Source of the DNA: Acidimicrobiia bacterium
GTDB taxonomy: Bacteria; Actinomycetota; Acidimicrobiia; Spongiisociales; ZC4RG35
Assembly: GCA_012270885.1 (NCBI GenBank)
Contig: JAAXHN010000043.1
Coordinates: 1 to 56,771, forward strand
Reading direction: 5' to 3'
DNA: 56,771 nucleotides
Within the stretch, counting starts at the first letter, position 1. Each line of letters begins with the position of its first letter. The notes beneath the pieces are model-generated. The model searched no databases. It had not been told where the DNA came from and was given only the letters and a program-made list of their open reading frames with translations. A program made the translations under genes and the position numbers. Shown here piece by piece: positions 44,913-53,777 of the stretch.

Positions 44913-45584
44913 TCAATGATAGTGGTCAAAGAGGCGGGGGACCCCCGAATCCGGGTCCCGAAGCAACTGGTAGTCCACCTCCCGGACGCCCAACGACCTG
45001 GATTCAGCCAGCACCCTGGCCTGGGGGGCGACGGCGGTGGCGATCAACACCCCTCGGACCGGCGTGAGCCGCGGGTCGAGCTCCAACTGGGCGACGTACC
45101 GGGTCAACTGCTCGACTCCCGACATCTCACCACGCCGCTTGACCTCCACCGCCACGGTCCCTCCCTCCGGATCGGTACAGAGCAAATCGATAGGCCCGAT
45201 GGCGGTCGGATACTCTCGCCGGATCAGCTTCAAGCCCGGGCCGATCACCTCCGGATTGTCAGCCAGCAACTCCTGTAGATGGGTCTCGACTCCGTCCTTG
45301 GAAAGACCCGGATCCACGCCCAACTCATGGGAGATGTCGGAGAACACCTCATGGATGGTGATCTCCAAACGCTCGCCCTTGGGATTGGTTACCAGCCAGG
45401 ACTCCTCCCCCTCTTCCAGCGTGTTGGGAGCCGACATCCAGTTGAGTGGTTTATAGGCGCCCCCATCGGCGTGAACCGCCACGCATCCGTCCGCCTTGAT
45501 CATTATCAAGCGCCGGGACCGGGGAAGATGGGCGTCCACCCGGCCCTGGTAGTTGACCGTGCACTCTGCGATCACCAGCCTCAT
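44913..45584 (-). CDS. nucS: Mismatch-specific endonuclease NucS/EndoMS
   Basis: A 223-residue NucS, the non-canonical mismatch repair nuclease of Actinobacteria and archaea, which cuts both strands at mismatches. The N-terminal domain begins [15 protein letters not shown] and has [20 protein letters not shown] and YKPLNWM; the C-terminal PD-(D/E)xK domain has GPIDLLCTD and [20 protein letters not shown]. The LF near the C-terminus may belong to the sliding-clamp-binding tail (inference). The track ORF (to 46418) wrongly extends into the M20 gene; ATG 45584 overlaps its stop as ATGA. Confidence 0.96.
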   Translation of the reverse strand: MRLVIAECTVNYQGRVDAHLPRSRRLIMIKADGCVAVHADGGAYKPLNWMSAPNTLEEGEESWLVTNPKGERLEITIHEVFSDISHELGVDPGLSKDGVETHLQELLADNPEVIGPGLKLIRREYPTAIGPIDLLCTDPEGGTVAVEVKRRGEMSGVEQLTRYVAQLELDPRLTPVRGVLIATAVAPQARVLAESRSLGVREVDYQLLRDPDSGVPRLFDHYH

Positions 45585-46948
45585 GGCTGGACGGCGCCCG
45601 CCCCCAGTATTCGCAGCGCCGCCGCCTCGGCGACGATCGCCCTCTCCAGTTCCCCCAGGTCCAGGCTCTCGTTGGGAGCGTGAATGCCCGAGCCGGGGTC
45701 TCCGATCCCAGCCAGCAAGAGGGGGGCATCCGGAAACACCCTTGCAAAGGACGCCAGGAAGGGAATGGTCCCGCCCTCCCCCTTCTCCACCGGAGCAACC
45801 CCCCACGCCGCCTCCAAACCCCGCCGCCAGGCGTCGATGGCGGGGTGAGAGGGGACCTGTTGGAAGCCTTCCGCCTCCTCTACGAAGTCCACCTTCAACT
45901 GCGCTCCCCATGGCAGGTTCTCCCTCAAGTGCTCGGAAAGGGCCCGCCGGGCCGTCTCGGGGTCCTGTCCCGGGGCGGTTCGCACGCTCACCTTTGCCCT
46001 GGCCACGGGCACCAGCAGATTTATGGCCTCCGACATGGGAGGAGCGTCCACCGCCAGGACCGAGATCGCCGGTTTGGTCCACAGCCGGGATGCCGCCGAA
46101 CCCGTCCCGATGGTCTCCAAGCCGGCCACGGCCCCCAGGTTCTCGGCCAGATCGTCCACCGGCATCTCCAAATCTGTCACGTCGCTTCGCACCAGACCCT
46201 TCACCGCCACGTCGCCTTCTTCGTCGTGCAGGGTGGAGAGGAGGCGGACCATGGTGGTTATGGCATCGGGGAACAACCCCCCGAAGACACCGGAATGCCC
46301 TCCGAGTCGGGCGGTTCGGACTTCCACATTGCACCCCACCAGTCCCCGGAGGGAGGTGGTGATGGCCGGAACCCCCACTGCCCAGTTGCTGGCGTCGGCT
46401 ATCACCACCGCATCGCAAGCCAGCAATTTCTCATAGCGCTCCAGGAATGCCTCCAGGTTGGGCGAGCCGATCTCCTCCTCCCCCTCCAGGAAGACTTTCA
46501 TCCCCACAGGCGGCGACCCGCCAAACGCCCTGGCGGCCCCCAGATGTGCGATCACCCCGCATTTGTCATCGGCCGTCCCCCGGCCGTACATGCGACCTTC
46601 CTTCACCACTGCATCGAATGGCTTAGTCTCCCACACCTCGAGATCGCCGACCGGCTGGACATCGTAGTGGGCGTAGAGAAGCACGGTGGGGGCGCCCTCG
46701 GGGCCGGGCACATGGCCGTACACGGCCGGATGTGCATCCTCGACCTCCAACAACTGGACGTCCCTGTACCCAGCTTCCGCCAGGAGCCGGGCACACTCCT
46801 CCCCCGTCCTCCTCACGTCGGCGGTATGGGACCCGGAGGCGCTGATCGATGGAATGGCCACCAACCCGGCCAGATCCCTAACCAGGTCCGGAAAAAGAGA
46901 CGAGACCGCTTCCCGCAGGTCCCGGTGTGAGTCGGCGCCCTGGCTCAT
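45581..46948 (-). CDS. M20-family metallopeptidase (dipeptidase type)
   Basis: A 455-residue M20 enzyme of the dipeptidase (CNDP/PepV-like) group. Metal-site motifs are [36 protein letters not shown] and the C-terminal His region in [14 protein letters not shown] lid/dimer domain spans about 190-310. ATG 46948 (MSQGADSH) has a GGGAG site, preferred over 46960. It hydrolyses dipeptides or N-acyl amino acids. Translationally coupled to nucS, though a functional link is not obvious. Confidence 0.93.
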   Translation of the reverse strand: MSQGADSHRDLREAVSSLFPDLVRDLAGLVAIPSISASGSHTADVRRTGEECARLLAEAGYRDVQLLEVEDAHPAVYGHVPGPEGAPTVLLYAHYDVQPVGDLEVWETKPFDAVVKEGRMYGRGTADDKCGVIAHLGAARAFGGSPPVGMKVFLEGEEEIGSPNLEAFLERYEKLLACDAVVIADASNWAVGVPAITTSLRGLVGCNVEVRTARLGGHSGVFGGLFPDAITTMVRLLSTLHDEEGDVAVKGLVRSDVTDLEMPVDDLAENLGAVAGLETIGTGSAASRLWTKPAISVLAVDAPPMSEAINLLVPVARAKVSVRTAPGQDPETARRALSEHLRENLPWGAQLKVDFVEEAEGFQQVPSHPAIDAWRRGLEAAWGVAPVEKGEGGTIPFLASFARVFPDAPLLLAGIGDPGSGIHAPNESLDLGELERAIVAEAAALRILGAGAVQP

Positions 46949-47069
46949 CGCCACTCCCACCCGGTCTTGGACACGCCCTCCGATACCTTGCGTCGCATTC
47001 CGGGAAGATTACTCAGGCCGGGCGGGGATTGGCCAAAGCAACGCCGACCCGCCATCATCTACGGGTACG

Positions 47070-47822
47070 GTGAATGTGAGACTGGCAGGCATCCCCCTCC
47101 GGGTGAAGCCCTCCTTTCTGGTGGTTGTGTGCCTGCTGGGGATGCCGATCGTCCGGTACCCGACGGCCGAGCCTCTCGAACTCATAGGGCGACTGGCAAT
47201 ATGGATCGGGGTGGTGCTGGTGTCCGTGGTCATCCACGAATTGGGACACGCCCTCCTGGCCCGCCGATTCGGGGCCGAGGTGACCATGGAACTGTGGGCC
47301 CTGGGCGGGCTCACCACCTGGCAGCCCGTGTCCCGGCCGCTCACCCCTGTCAGGCGGGCCGCGGTAGCCGCCGCCGGGTCGGCCTTGGGATTGGTGGTGG
47401 GCGGCGCGGTCTACCCGCTGTGGAAGGTGGCGGGACCGCCGGTCGGTCTGGCGTCCCTCGCACTGGGCTGGATAGTGTGGGTGAACCTGGGCTGGGGCCT
47501 GATTAACTGGTTGCCGATCCGGCTCCTCGACGGCGGCCACATATTCCGTGGAGTTATCGACGCGTTGTGGCCGAAGCGCGCCGAGCGGATCGCCAACCTG
47601 TTCTTTCTCTTCTCCTCGGCGGCGGCCGCTATCGTCGCCTTCCGCCTGAGGTTCCCGATAGCCGGCCTGTTCGCCGCCTTCATGGTCATCATGGAAGTTC
47701 GACACCTGATAGGGGCTGCGCCCAGGACCAGGCGGCCTCCACCGCCTCCTCCCGAGCGCTTCCTGCTCGATCCCCCGTCCCCTCCCGATCCGGCCAGCCC
47801 GAAGGGCGGTCCACCCCGATAA
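47070..47822 (+). CDS. M50-family site-2-type membrane metalloprotease
   Basis: About 250 residues with four to six membrane segments. The zinc motif is VVIHELGHALLARRFG, and the second metal ligand is in NWLPIRLLDGGHIF. Small S2P-like rhomboid-unrelated proteases of this size lack CBS or PDZ domains. The C-terminal tail is Pro-rich (RRPPPPPPERF, PPSPPDPASP). The track ORF begins inside the M20 gene; GTG 47070 (VNVRLAGIPLRVKPSF) or GTG 47076 is more likely, but the ribosome site is weak. Substrate unknown. It is followed closely by an acyl-CoA dehydrogenase. Confidence 0.86.
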   Translation: MNVRLAGIPLRVKPSFLVVVCLLGMPIVRYPTAEPLELIGRLAIWIGVVLVSVVIHELGHALLARRFGAEVTMELWALGGLTTWQPVSRPLTPVRRAAVAAAGSALGLVVGGAVYPLWKVAGPPVGLASLALGWIVWVNLGWGLINWLPIRLLDGGHIFRGVIDALWPKRAERIANLFFLFSSAAAAIVAFRLRFPIAGLFAAFMVIMEVRHLIGAAPRTRRPPPPPPERFLLDPPSPPDPASPKGGPPR

Positions 47823-47835
47823 GGTATGTAGCGAC

Positions 47836-49074
47836 ATGGACTTCTCATATACCCCCAAGGTCGAAGCTCTCCGGGAAAACCTCCGGAAGTTCGTCGAGGA
47901 ACGGGTTATCCCGTCCGAGCCGATCTACGAACAACAGATCAGCGACTCCGGCAATCCCCATCACCATCCCCAGATAATCGAAGACCTCAAAGCTGAAGCC
48001 CGCGCGCAAGGTATGTGGAACCTGTTCCTGCCCGACGCCGAACACGGAGGAGGCCTTTCGGTAACCGAGTACGCCCCTCTGGCGGAGATCACCGGTCACA
48101 GCCCCGAGATCGCGCCCGAAGCGATCAACTGCTCGGCGCCCGACACCGGCAACATGGAGATCCTCCATATGTTCGGAACGCCCTACCAGAAGGAGCGCTG
48201 GCTCCATCCCCTGCTGGAAGGCGAGATCCGCTCCGTCATCTCGATGACCGAGCCTGATGTTGCCTCGAGCGACCCACGCAATATCCGCACGCGGATCGAG
48301 CGGGATGGAGATGACTATGTGATCAGAGGGCGCAAGTGGTTCTCGTCGGGCGCCGCCTCCCCCCGCGCCAAGATGGCGATCGTGATGGGGGTCACCAACC
48401 CCGATGCCGATCCGTACCGGCGCCAGAGCATGATCGTGGTGCCGCTTGACATTCCGGGGGTGACCGTCGAAGCCACTCCCACCGTGTTCGGATACCAGCA
48501 TCGGGGAGGCCATGCCACAATTCACTTCGACCGGGTTCGAGTGCCGGCCGAAAACCTCCTGGGCGCCGAGGGATCGGGCTTCGCCATCGCTCAGGCCCGC
48601 CTGGGACCGGGGCGGATTCACCACTGCATGCGGGCCATCGGTGCGGCCGAGCGGTGCTTTGCGATGATGGTGAGCCGGGCCAAGGCGCGCACCGCTTTCC
48701 GGAAGACCGTGGCGGAGCAGGGGGTGGTCCGGGAGTGGATCGCCGAGTCGCGAATGCGGATCGAGCAGGCCAGGCTGCTGGTGCTGAAGACCGCTTGGAT
48801 GATCGACAAGGTGGGAGTCAGATCGGCGCGGGTGGAGATCTCCGCAATCAAGGTGGTGGTGCCCGAGATGCTCTGCTACGTCGCCGACCGGGCCATCCAG
48901 GTATTCGGCGGGGCAGGCTTCACGGACGACTTCCCCCTGGCGCATTTCTACACCATGGGACGCTGGCTACAGATGGCGGACGGGCCCGATGAAGTGCACC
49001 GCCGTGCGGTGGCGCGGGCCGAGATAGGACGTTTCGAACCCGGGTTCGTCCCCGAGCCATACGTTTGGGATTGA
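47836..49074 (+). CDS. Acyl-CoA dehydrogenase (ACAD10/11-like)
   Basis: A 412-residue FAD-dependent dehydrogenase that introduces a 2,3 double bond into an acyl-CoA. Segments are VISMTEPDVASSDPRNIRTRIERDG, FSSGAASPRAKMAIVMG, FDRVRVPAENLLG, QVFGGAGFTDDFPLA and ADGPDEVHRRAVAR. The DGPDEVH ending is typical of the ACAD10/11-type branch rather than short-chain BCAD. Start ATG 47836, with AAGG upstream. It lies 13 bases after the M50 gene and 17 bases before the DsbA-like gene, so they may be co-transcribed. Confidence 0.94.
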   Translation: MDFSYTPKVEALRENLRKFVEERVIPSEPIYEQQISDSGNPHHHPQIIEDLKAEARAQGMWNLFLPDAEHGGGLSVTEYAPLAEITGHSPEIAPEAINCSAPDTGNMEILHMFGTPYQKERWLHPLLEGEIRSVISMTEPDVASSDPRNIRTRIERDGDDYVIRGRKWFSSGAASPRAKMAIVMGVTNPDADPYRRQSMIVVPLDIPGVTVEATPTVFGYQHRGGHATIHFDRVRVPAENLLGAEGSGFAIAQARLGPGRIHHCMRAIGAAERCFAMMVSRAKARTAFRKTVAEQGVVREWIAESRMRIEQARLLVLKTAWMIDKVGVRSARVEISAIKVVVPEMLCYVADRAIQVFGGAGFTDDFPLAHFYTMGRWLQMADGPDEVHRRAVARAEIGRFEPGFVPEPYVWD

Positions 49075-49091
49075 CCAAGGAAGGAACAGCA

Positions 49092-49670
49092 ATGCTGGAG
49101 TACGACACCACTTTCGACTATTTGTGCCCCTTTGCTCGCAATGCCCACGAGGCGGTGGTCAGGGGTTTGGAGGAGGGACGACCCTGGAAAGTGAATTTCC
49201 GAGCGTTCTCCCTGGCCCAAGCCCATACCGCCGAAGGAGATCCCGCGGTTTGGGAGAACCCCGCGGGACAGTCGGGACTCGAGGCTCTTCAATGGGGAGT
49301 GGCGGTCCGCGACACCTGGCCGGAACTCTTCGGCAGGACTCACCTAGCCATCTACGCCGCCCGGCACGACCGCGGTCTAGATCTGGGTGACCCCAGGGTG
49401 CTGGCTGAGGCGGTGGCGTCCGCCGGATGCGATCCGGACGCGGTGGCAAATGTTGTGGCCACGGGGGAGCCCCTTTGCAAGATCGCCGGGGAGCACATGA
49501 AGGCGGTCAACGAGTGGATGGCGTTCGGGGTGCCGACTTTCATCACCGCCGGCCAGGCGGTCTTCATCCGGTTCATGGAGAGAGACCGGCTCGACGACCT
49601 CGACCGGGCTCTCGAGCTCCTCTCCTGGAACCGGCTCAACGAATACAAGCACACCACCGTTCCCCGTTGA
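49092..49670 (+). CDS. DsbA-family thioredoxin-fold protein (FrnE/HCCA isomerase-like)
   Basis: A 192-residue protein from ATG 49092, preceded by AAGGAAGG; the track start at 49065 overlaps the upstream gene and is not needed. The N-terminal TTFDYLCPFARNAHEAV resembles DsbA/FrnE, but the CxxC is reduced to CPFA, so it cannot form the usual active-site disulfide. The cis-Pro loop is FGVPTFITAGQAVF. Related proteins include 2-hydroxychromene-2-carboxylate isomerase and FrnE. A glutathione- or mycothiol-type S-transferase/isomerase role is possible but not shown. Confidence 0.85.
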   Translation: MLEYDTTFDYLCPFARNAHEAVVRGLEEGRPWKVNFRAFSLAQAHTAEGDPAVWENPAGQSGLEALQWGVAVRDTWPELFGRTHLAIYAARHDRGLDLGDPRVLAEAVASAGCDPDAVANVVATGEPLCKIAGEHMKAVNEWMAFGVPTFITAGQAVFIRFMERDRLDDLDRALELLSWNRLNEYKHTTVPR

Positions 49671-49739
49671 GCGGACTCGGGAACAGTTCTCACCTGAAGC
49701 GACGGCCGAAGCCGCGGGGTATATCTCCGAACAACCGGC

Positions 49740-50516
49740 CTACGTGACCGCGTCGTGGGCATCCACTCCCACTATCAGGGTGACCAGCCGGTCCATGGAG
49801 ATGTCCTCGGTGAGTTCAGCCACCTTCTGACCGTGCCTGAGAACGACCACCCGGTCGGCCAACTCCATCACGTGGGGCAGGATGTGGCTGATCAGCACCA
49901 CCGCCACCCCGCTCCCGGCGATCTGGCGGGCGAGCCGGAGCACCCTCGATGACTCCCGGACTCCGAGAGCGGCGGTCGGCTCGTCCATGAACATTCCCGT
50001 CTTCGCCCAGAAAGCTCCCCTTGCGACCGCCACCGACTGCTGCTGCCCGCCTGACATCTCTCCGATGGACACGCCAGTGGAGCGGGGAATGTTGACTCCC
50101 AGGGCATCTATCTGGGTGAGGGCTTGAGCTTCCATCGCCCCCCTGTCGAGCATGCCGATCATTCCGGCCAACCCCTTCCTCACAATCTCCCTTCCCAGGA
50201 ACAGATTGGTGACCACATCCCGGTCCGGAGCCAACGCCAAGTCCTGGAATATGGTCTCGATACCCAGGTCCCGAGCGTCGGCCGGGGTCCTGAGCACCAC
50301 CGTCTCGCCGTTGACTCGAACCTCGCCCGCATCCGGGGCCACGGCTCCGGCCAGGATCTTGATCAGTGTGGACTTGCCGGCCCCGTTGTCGCCGACCAAC
50401 GCGGTTATCTCCCCGGCGCGGATCTCGATGTCCACGTTGTCAAGCGCGGTGATCGGCCCGTAGGACTTGCTGAGACCTATTCCCTCAATGACAACTCGAC
50501 CCTTATCAACCGACAT
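49740..50516 (-). CDS. Sugar-type ABC transporter ATP-binding protein (single domain)
   Basis: 258 residues. Walker A GDNGAGKSTLIKIL, signature MSGGQQQSVAVARGAFW, Walker B TGMFMDEPTAAL and H-loop VVLISHILPHV. It resembles single-domain FrcA-like ATPases of the CUT2 sugar class, whose more usual form is a double-domain RbsA. It shares one base with the permease stop (TGATG). Confidence 0.94.
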   Translation of the reverse strand: MSVDKGRVVIEGIGLSKSYGPITALDNVDIEIRAGEITALVGDNGAGKSTLIKILAGAVAPDAGEVRVNGETVVLRTPADARDLGIETIFQDLALAPDRDVVTNLFLGREIVRKGLAGMIGMLDRGAMEAQALTQIDALGVNIPRSTGVSIGEMSGGQQQSVAVARGAFWAKTGMFMDEPTAALGVRESSRVLRLARQIAGSGVAVVLISHILPHVMELADRVVVLRHGQKVAELTEDISMDRLVTLIVGVDAHDAVT

Positions 50517-51544
50517 CAGGCTTCCTCCGTTCCGGCGCGGAGTCCCCGGAAGACGCCCCTTCCCCCCAGCGTCCGCCCGGAGAGTTGATCGGTGGCCACG
50601 GCCGCCACCAGCAACAATCCCCTCGAGATGTCCTGGTAGGGCGCCGGCAGTCCCATCAGGTTGAGCGAATTGGCGATGATGCCCAGCAGCACTACCCCGA
50701 GAATCGTGCCGGTTATCGAACCGCGGCCTCCGGTCAGGGCCGTTCCGCCCACGATCACCGCCGCGATGATCTCCAGTTCCCTGCCCTGGCCGCCGTAGGG
50801 AAAGGCCGATCCGGCCTGGCTGGTGAGGACCACCCCGGCGAGCGCCGAGAAGAACCCTGAGGCCAGGAACACCCCCCAGGTGATCTTGGGCACGCTGATC
50901 CCGGCTCGGCGCGCCGCTTCGGGGCTGCTGCCCACCGCGTAGATGTGGGCGCCCACCTTGGTGTATCGCATCACGAAGCCGATCACGGCAAAGACCACCA
51001 CCGTGTAGAAGACCGGTTTCGGAATGCCGAGGGCCGATCCCTGCCCCAGGGCGACATAGGACTCGGCAGGGATGAATATGGATCTACCACCGTTTACCAG
51101 AAACGCCACGCCCCTGGCGATAAAGGCCGTGCCGATCGTGGCGATCAACGAGTTGACCCGGAACTTCACGACGATCACCGCGTTGACGAGTCCCATCAGC
51201 AGGCCCACTATCAGGGCCCCGATGATCGCCACCGGCACCGGGAGTTCCTGGACCAGGAGGGCTCCGGCGGTCATCCCCGATATGCCCATCGTGGCCGCCA
51301 CCGATAGATCGACGTTGCCTGAGATCAGCATTGGCGTGGAAACCGCTGCAACGATCCCGGTGATGGCCACCGCCCGGGCCACGTTCAGGAAGTTACCCGC
51401 CTGGAAGAAGAACGGACTGACCATGGTCATGACAATGCCGATTGCCACGATCGCCATGGCCAGCCCGAGCGAACGCCGACTCCCGCCGACGTTCGCTCGG
51501 ATCCTACGGCTGGGGCCACCCGAATGTGGCTTCGGGCCAATCAC
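50516..51544 (-). CDS. Sugar-type ABC transporter permease (RbsC-like)
   Basis: A 342-residue CUT2 permease. Characteristic segments are GNFLNVARAVAITGIVAAVSTPMLISGNVDLSV, GLVNAVIVVKFRVNSLIATIGT, GSSPEAARRAGISV and VGGTALTGGRGSITGTILGVVLLGIIANSLNLMG. About ten membrane helices. The start is GTG 51544, 26 bases after the binding-protein gene. Confidence 0.94.
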   Translation of the reverse strand: MIGPKPHSGGPSRRIRANVGGSRRSLGLAMAIVAIGIVMTMVSPFFFQAGNFLNVARAVAITGIVAAVSTPMLISGNVDLSVAATMGISGMTAGALLVQELPVPVAIIGALIVGLLMGLVNAVIVVKFRVNSLIATIGTAFIARGVAFLVNGGRSIFIPAESYVALGQGSALGIPKPVFYTVVVFAVIGFVMRYTKVGAHIYAVGSSPEAARRAGISVPKITWGVFLASGFFSALAGVVLTSQAGSAFPYGGQGRELEIIAAVIVGGTALTGGRGSITGTILGVVLLGIIANSLNLMGLPAPYQDISRGLLLVAAVATDQLSGRTLGGRGVFRGLRAGTEEA

Positions 51545-51570
51545 AGTTCGATAAGACCTCTAATTGGTTA

Positions 51571-52788
51571 TCAGCACTTCGCCTGGTCGATGGATGCTGC
51601 GTCCACCACCGTGGCCTGAGGATAGATCTCCGACGGGATCGGGTTCCCTTCCGCAATGTCCTGGGCGATCGCAATACCGTACTCACCCCAGAGCTGGGGA
51701 ACGAAGTCCACCGAGGTGAGGAACGTGGGATCGCTGGCACACAGCGGACCAACCGATTCCTGGGAGAGACCCACGCCACCGGCGATCGAGGTCTCGGCGC
51801 GACCCGACTCGCGGAGGGCGTTCACCATCCCCAGAGTCCGCAGGTCGTTGATGCCGAAGCCCATGATGTTCCGGGTGTCGGGATGGGCGGTCAACCAGTC
51901 GGCCACGTTGGCCTGGTCGGTCACGATATCCGAGGGGCACTCGAGTTCGTGGATGTTGTCATCACCAACATCGAAGGACTCCTTGACCACCTCCCGGAAT
52001 CCGATTATGGATGCGTAGGGACTGGTCCGGTCCTGCACGAAGGCCGAGTGGGAGCAGAGGAGCACGTCGACGTCGCCGGTCGTCCAACCCCTGCCTTCCG
52101 CCACCGCGATCAAGTATTCCGCCTGGGCGCGACCGACGGCGTACCACTCACCACCGCCGAAGAAGGGCTGTCCCTCATGCGGTACGGAGTGGGCTACGGC
52201 CGGGATACAGGCCTCTTTGTACTTGCTCATGATCGCCGGGTTCAGATTGGCGAGGACGTTCATGGAGAGGACCACATCCGGGTCATGCTGGACGACCAGG
52301 TCGGCAACCACCAGAGGCTGCTCCTCGCTCGGATACAGGTTGTCGAACTCGGTGACGTCGGTCTCCGAGGCGGCAGCCGCCACCCGGAAACTCTCGTTGG
52401 CCACGATCAGGGTGTCGAACACGTTGTCCTCCGGGGTCCAGGCAAACCGGTAATTGGCATTGCCGTCCTTGCGGAGCACCGCCTGATAGAAATCGGGGTG
52501 ATCATCGGTCTCGACGAACGAGCAACTGGCCTCGTCCCACAGCATCCAGGTTGCGGCGGCCGCCTGCTCGGCATTGGCAATGGTCGTTGGCAACTCCATT
52601 ATCACTTCGCCCAAAAGGCTGGCCGGCGCCGCGGTGGTCTCGGGCGCCGCGGTGGTCTCGGGGGCCGCAGTCGTTGCGGGCGCTGCAGTTGTTTCGGCAG
52701 CATCATCCGCGTCGCCGTTGCCGCAGGCTGAAATCACCAGGGCCAACGCCAACAACGTTGGTAATGCCGCACGTGGAAACCGTGACAT
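51571..52788 (-). CDS. Sugar-type ABC transporter substrate-binding lipoprotein
   Basis: 405 residues. A signal peptide ends in the lipobox VISAC, followed by an Ala/Thr/Glu linker of repeated TTAAPE units. The type I periplasmic-binding fold (Peripla_BP_4-like) includes DPDVVLSMNVLANLNPAIMSKY, WYAVGRAQAEYLIAVAEG, DTRNIMGFGINDLRTLGMVNAL and FVPQLWGEYGIAIAQDIAEG. An AAGGAGG site precedes the ATG. First gene of the transporter operon, divergent from the TIM-barrel gene. Ligand unknown; sugar or polyol is inferred. Confidence 0.92.
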   Translation of the reverse strand: MSRFPRAALPTLLALALVISACGNGDADDAAETTAAPATTAAPETTAAPETTAAPASLLGEVIMELPTTIANAEQAAAATWMLWDEASCSFVETDDHPDFYQAVLRKDGNANYRFAWTPEDNVFDTLIVANESFRVAAAASETDVTEFDNLYPSEEQPLVVADLVVQHDPDVVLSMNVLANLNPAIMSKYKEACIPAVAHSVPHEGQPFFGGGEWYAVGRAQAEYLIAVAEGRGWTTGDVDVLLCSHSAFVQDRTSPYASIIGFREVVKESFDVGDDNIHELECPSDIVTDQANVADWLTAHPDTRNIMGFGINDLRTLGMVNALRESGRAETSIAGGVGLSQESVGPLCASDPTFLTSVDFVPQLWGEYGIAIAQDIAEGNPIPSEIYPQATVVDAASIDQAKC

Positions 52789-52902
52789 AATCTCCTCCTT
52801 GAGGGTTTCGCTTCATTATTGCCAACCACCATTCCCCCTAAAGGCATAAGTAGGGTATTTTTTCCTCTACAACCCCCACTTAGACCTCTGGTAGCGTCTG
52901 TT

Positions 52903-52918
52903 TTGGTCATATGACCAA
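52903..52918. promoter_or_regulatory. Perfect 16-base palindrome over the TIM-barrel start codon
   Basis: TTGGTCATATGACCAA is a perfect palindrome whose centre lies at the ATG of the plus-strand gene, in the 122-base divergent region 52789-52910. No Shine-Dalgarno is present. It is a good candidate operator for a regulator controlling this gene and possibly the divergent transporter. Confidence 0.6.
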
Positions 52919-53758
52919 GCAATACTCGTGTGCCGACTACGGCTGGCCTTCACTCAAGCATCCCACGGTAATGGCGATTGCGCAGGACTTGGGATATCAG
53001 GGTCTCGACATCGGTATCTTTGGAGAAGTAACCCACGTCAATGTCTCGGACCTGGAGCGCCGGCGGCAGAAATCCGCCGGGATCAACAGGCATCTCAGCA
53101 CCATGGGTCACCAGTGCTCCGATGTGTTTCTGATACCAAGCGTCGACCTGTCCTGTTTGACCCCGTCTCATCCGGATCCGGTCCAACAAGCCGAAGCAAT
53201 CCGGATCTTTGAGCTGGCGGCTCTCCTGGACGGGAACCTGCAGGCGTCAGGTTTGACAACCTGTCCCGGCGTGATGCATGAGGGGGATACCTACCCACAG
53301 GCGCTGCGAAGGGCCGCCAAGTCGCTTCGAGCCCGGGTCGAGATAGCGTCGTGCCATGGACTCGAGTTGTCGGTTGAGCCACATTGGGGTTCCTGATCGA
53401 TACGGCCGAGAAGGTGGGGGACCTGTTGGATGCGGTGGACGGGTTGACCCTGACTCTCGATGTCTCGATAATGTTCTTTTGCGGGATGACCACCGAAGAG
53501 ATCGCCTCCTTTGCGCCGAGAACCCGGCACGTCCAGTCCCGCCCCGGCAGCCGTGACAAGGTCCAGGTACGGTTGAAGAACAATAAAACCGACTTCGGGC
53601 CCATCCTGGATTCCCTGCACGAAGCCTGCTACCGGGGGTGGATAGCCACGGAGTTCGTGTGGATGGAGAGGTGGGGATGCGATCAGGTCTACGTCACCGA
53701 GGAGTCAAGGCAGCTGCTTTCCCTCCTGAAAGGGGATTTCCGGCCGTCCGCCATTTAG
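52911..53758 (+). pseudogene. Frameshifted xylose-isomerase-like TIM-barrel gene
   Basis: Two overlapping ORFs (52911-53396 and 53384-53758) encode the two halves of one sugar-phosphate isomerase/epimerase-like protein. The first half (YGWPSLKHPTVMAIAQDLGYQG) ends LSVEPHWGS*, and the second frame continues LIDTAEKVGDLLDAVDGLTLTLD. A one-base deletion near 53392 explains the break. Metal-ligand positions also look lost (LDVSIMFF where a His is usual; HVQSR where HVHSR is usual). It is therefore probably decayed, though a sequencing error is possible for the frameshift itself. It is divergent from the sugar ABC operon, which fits sugar metabolism. Confidence 0.78.
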
Positions 53759-53777
53759 AGCCCGACCGGTTCGCCCT

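Noticed and set aside
45680-46930. 416-residue plus-strand ORF
   Set aside because: Antisense to the M20 peptidase, which has all metal-site motifs.
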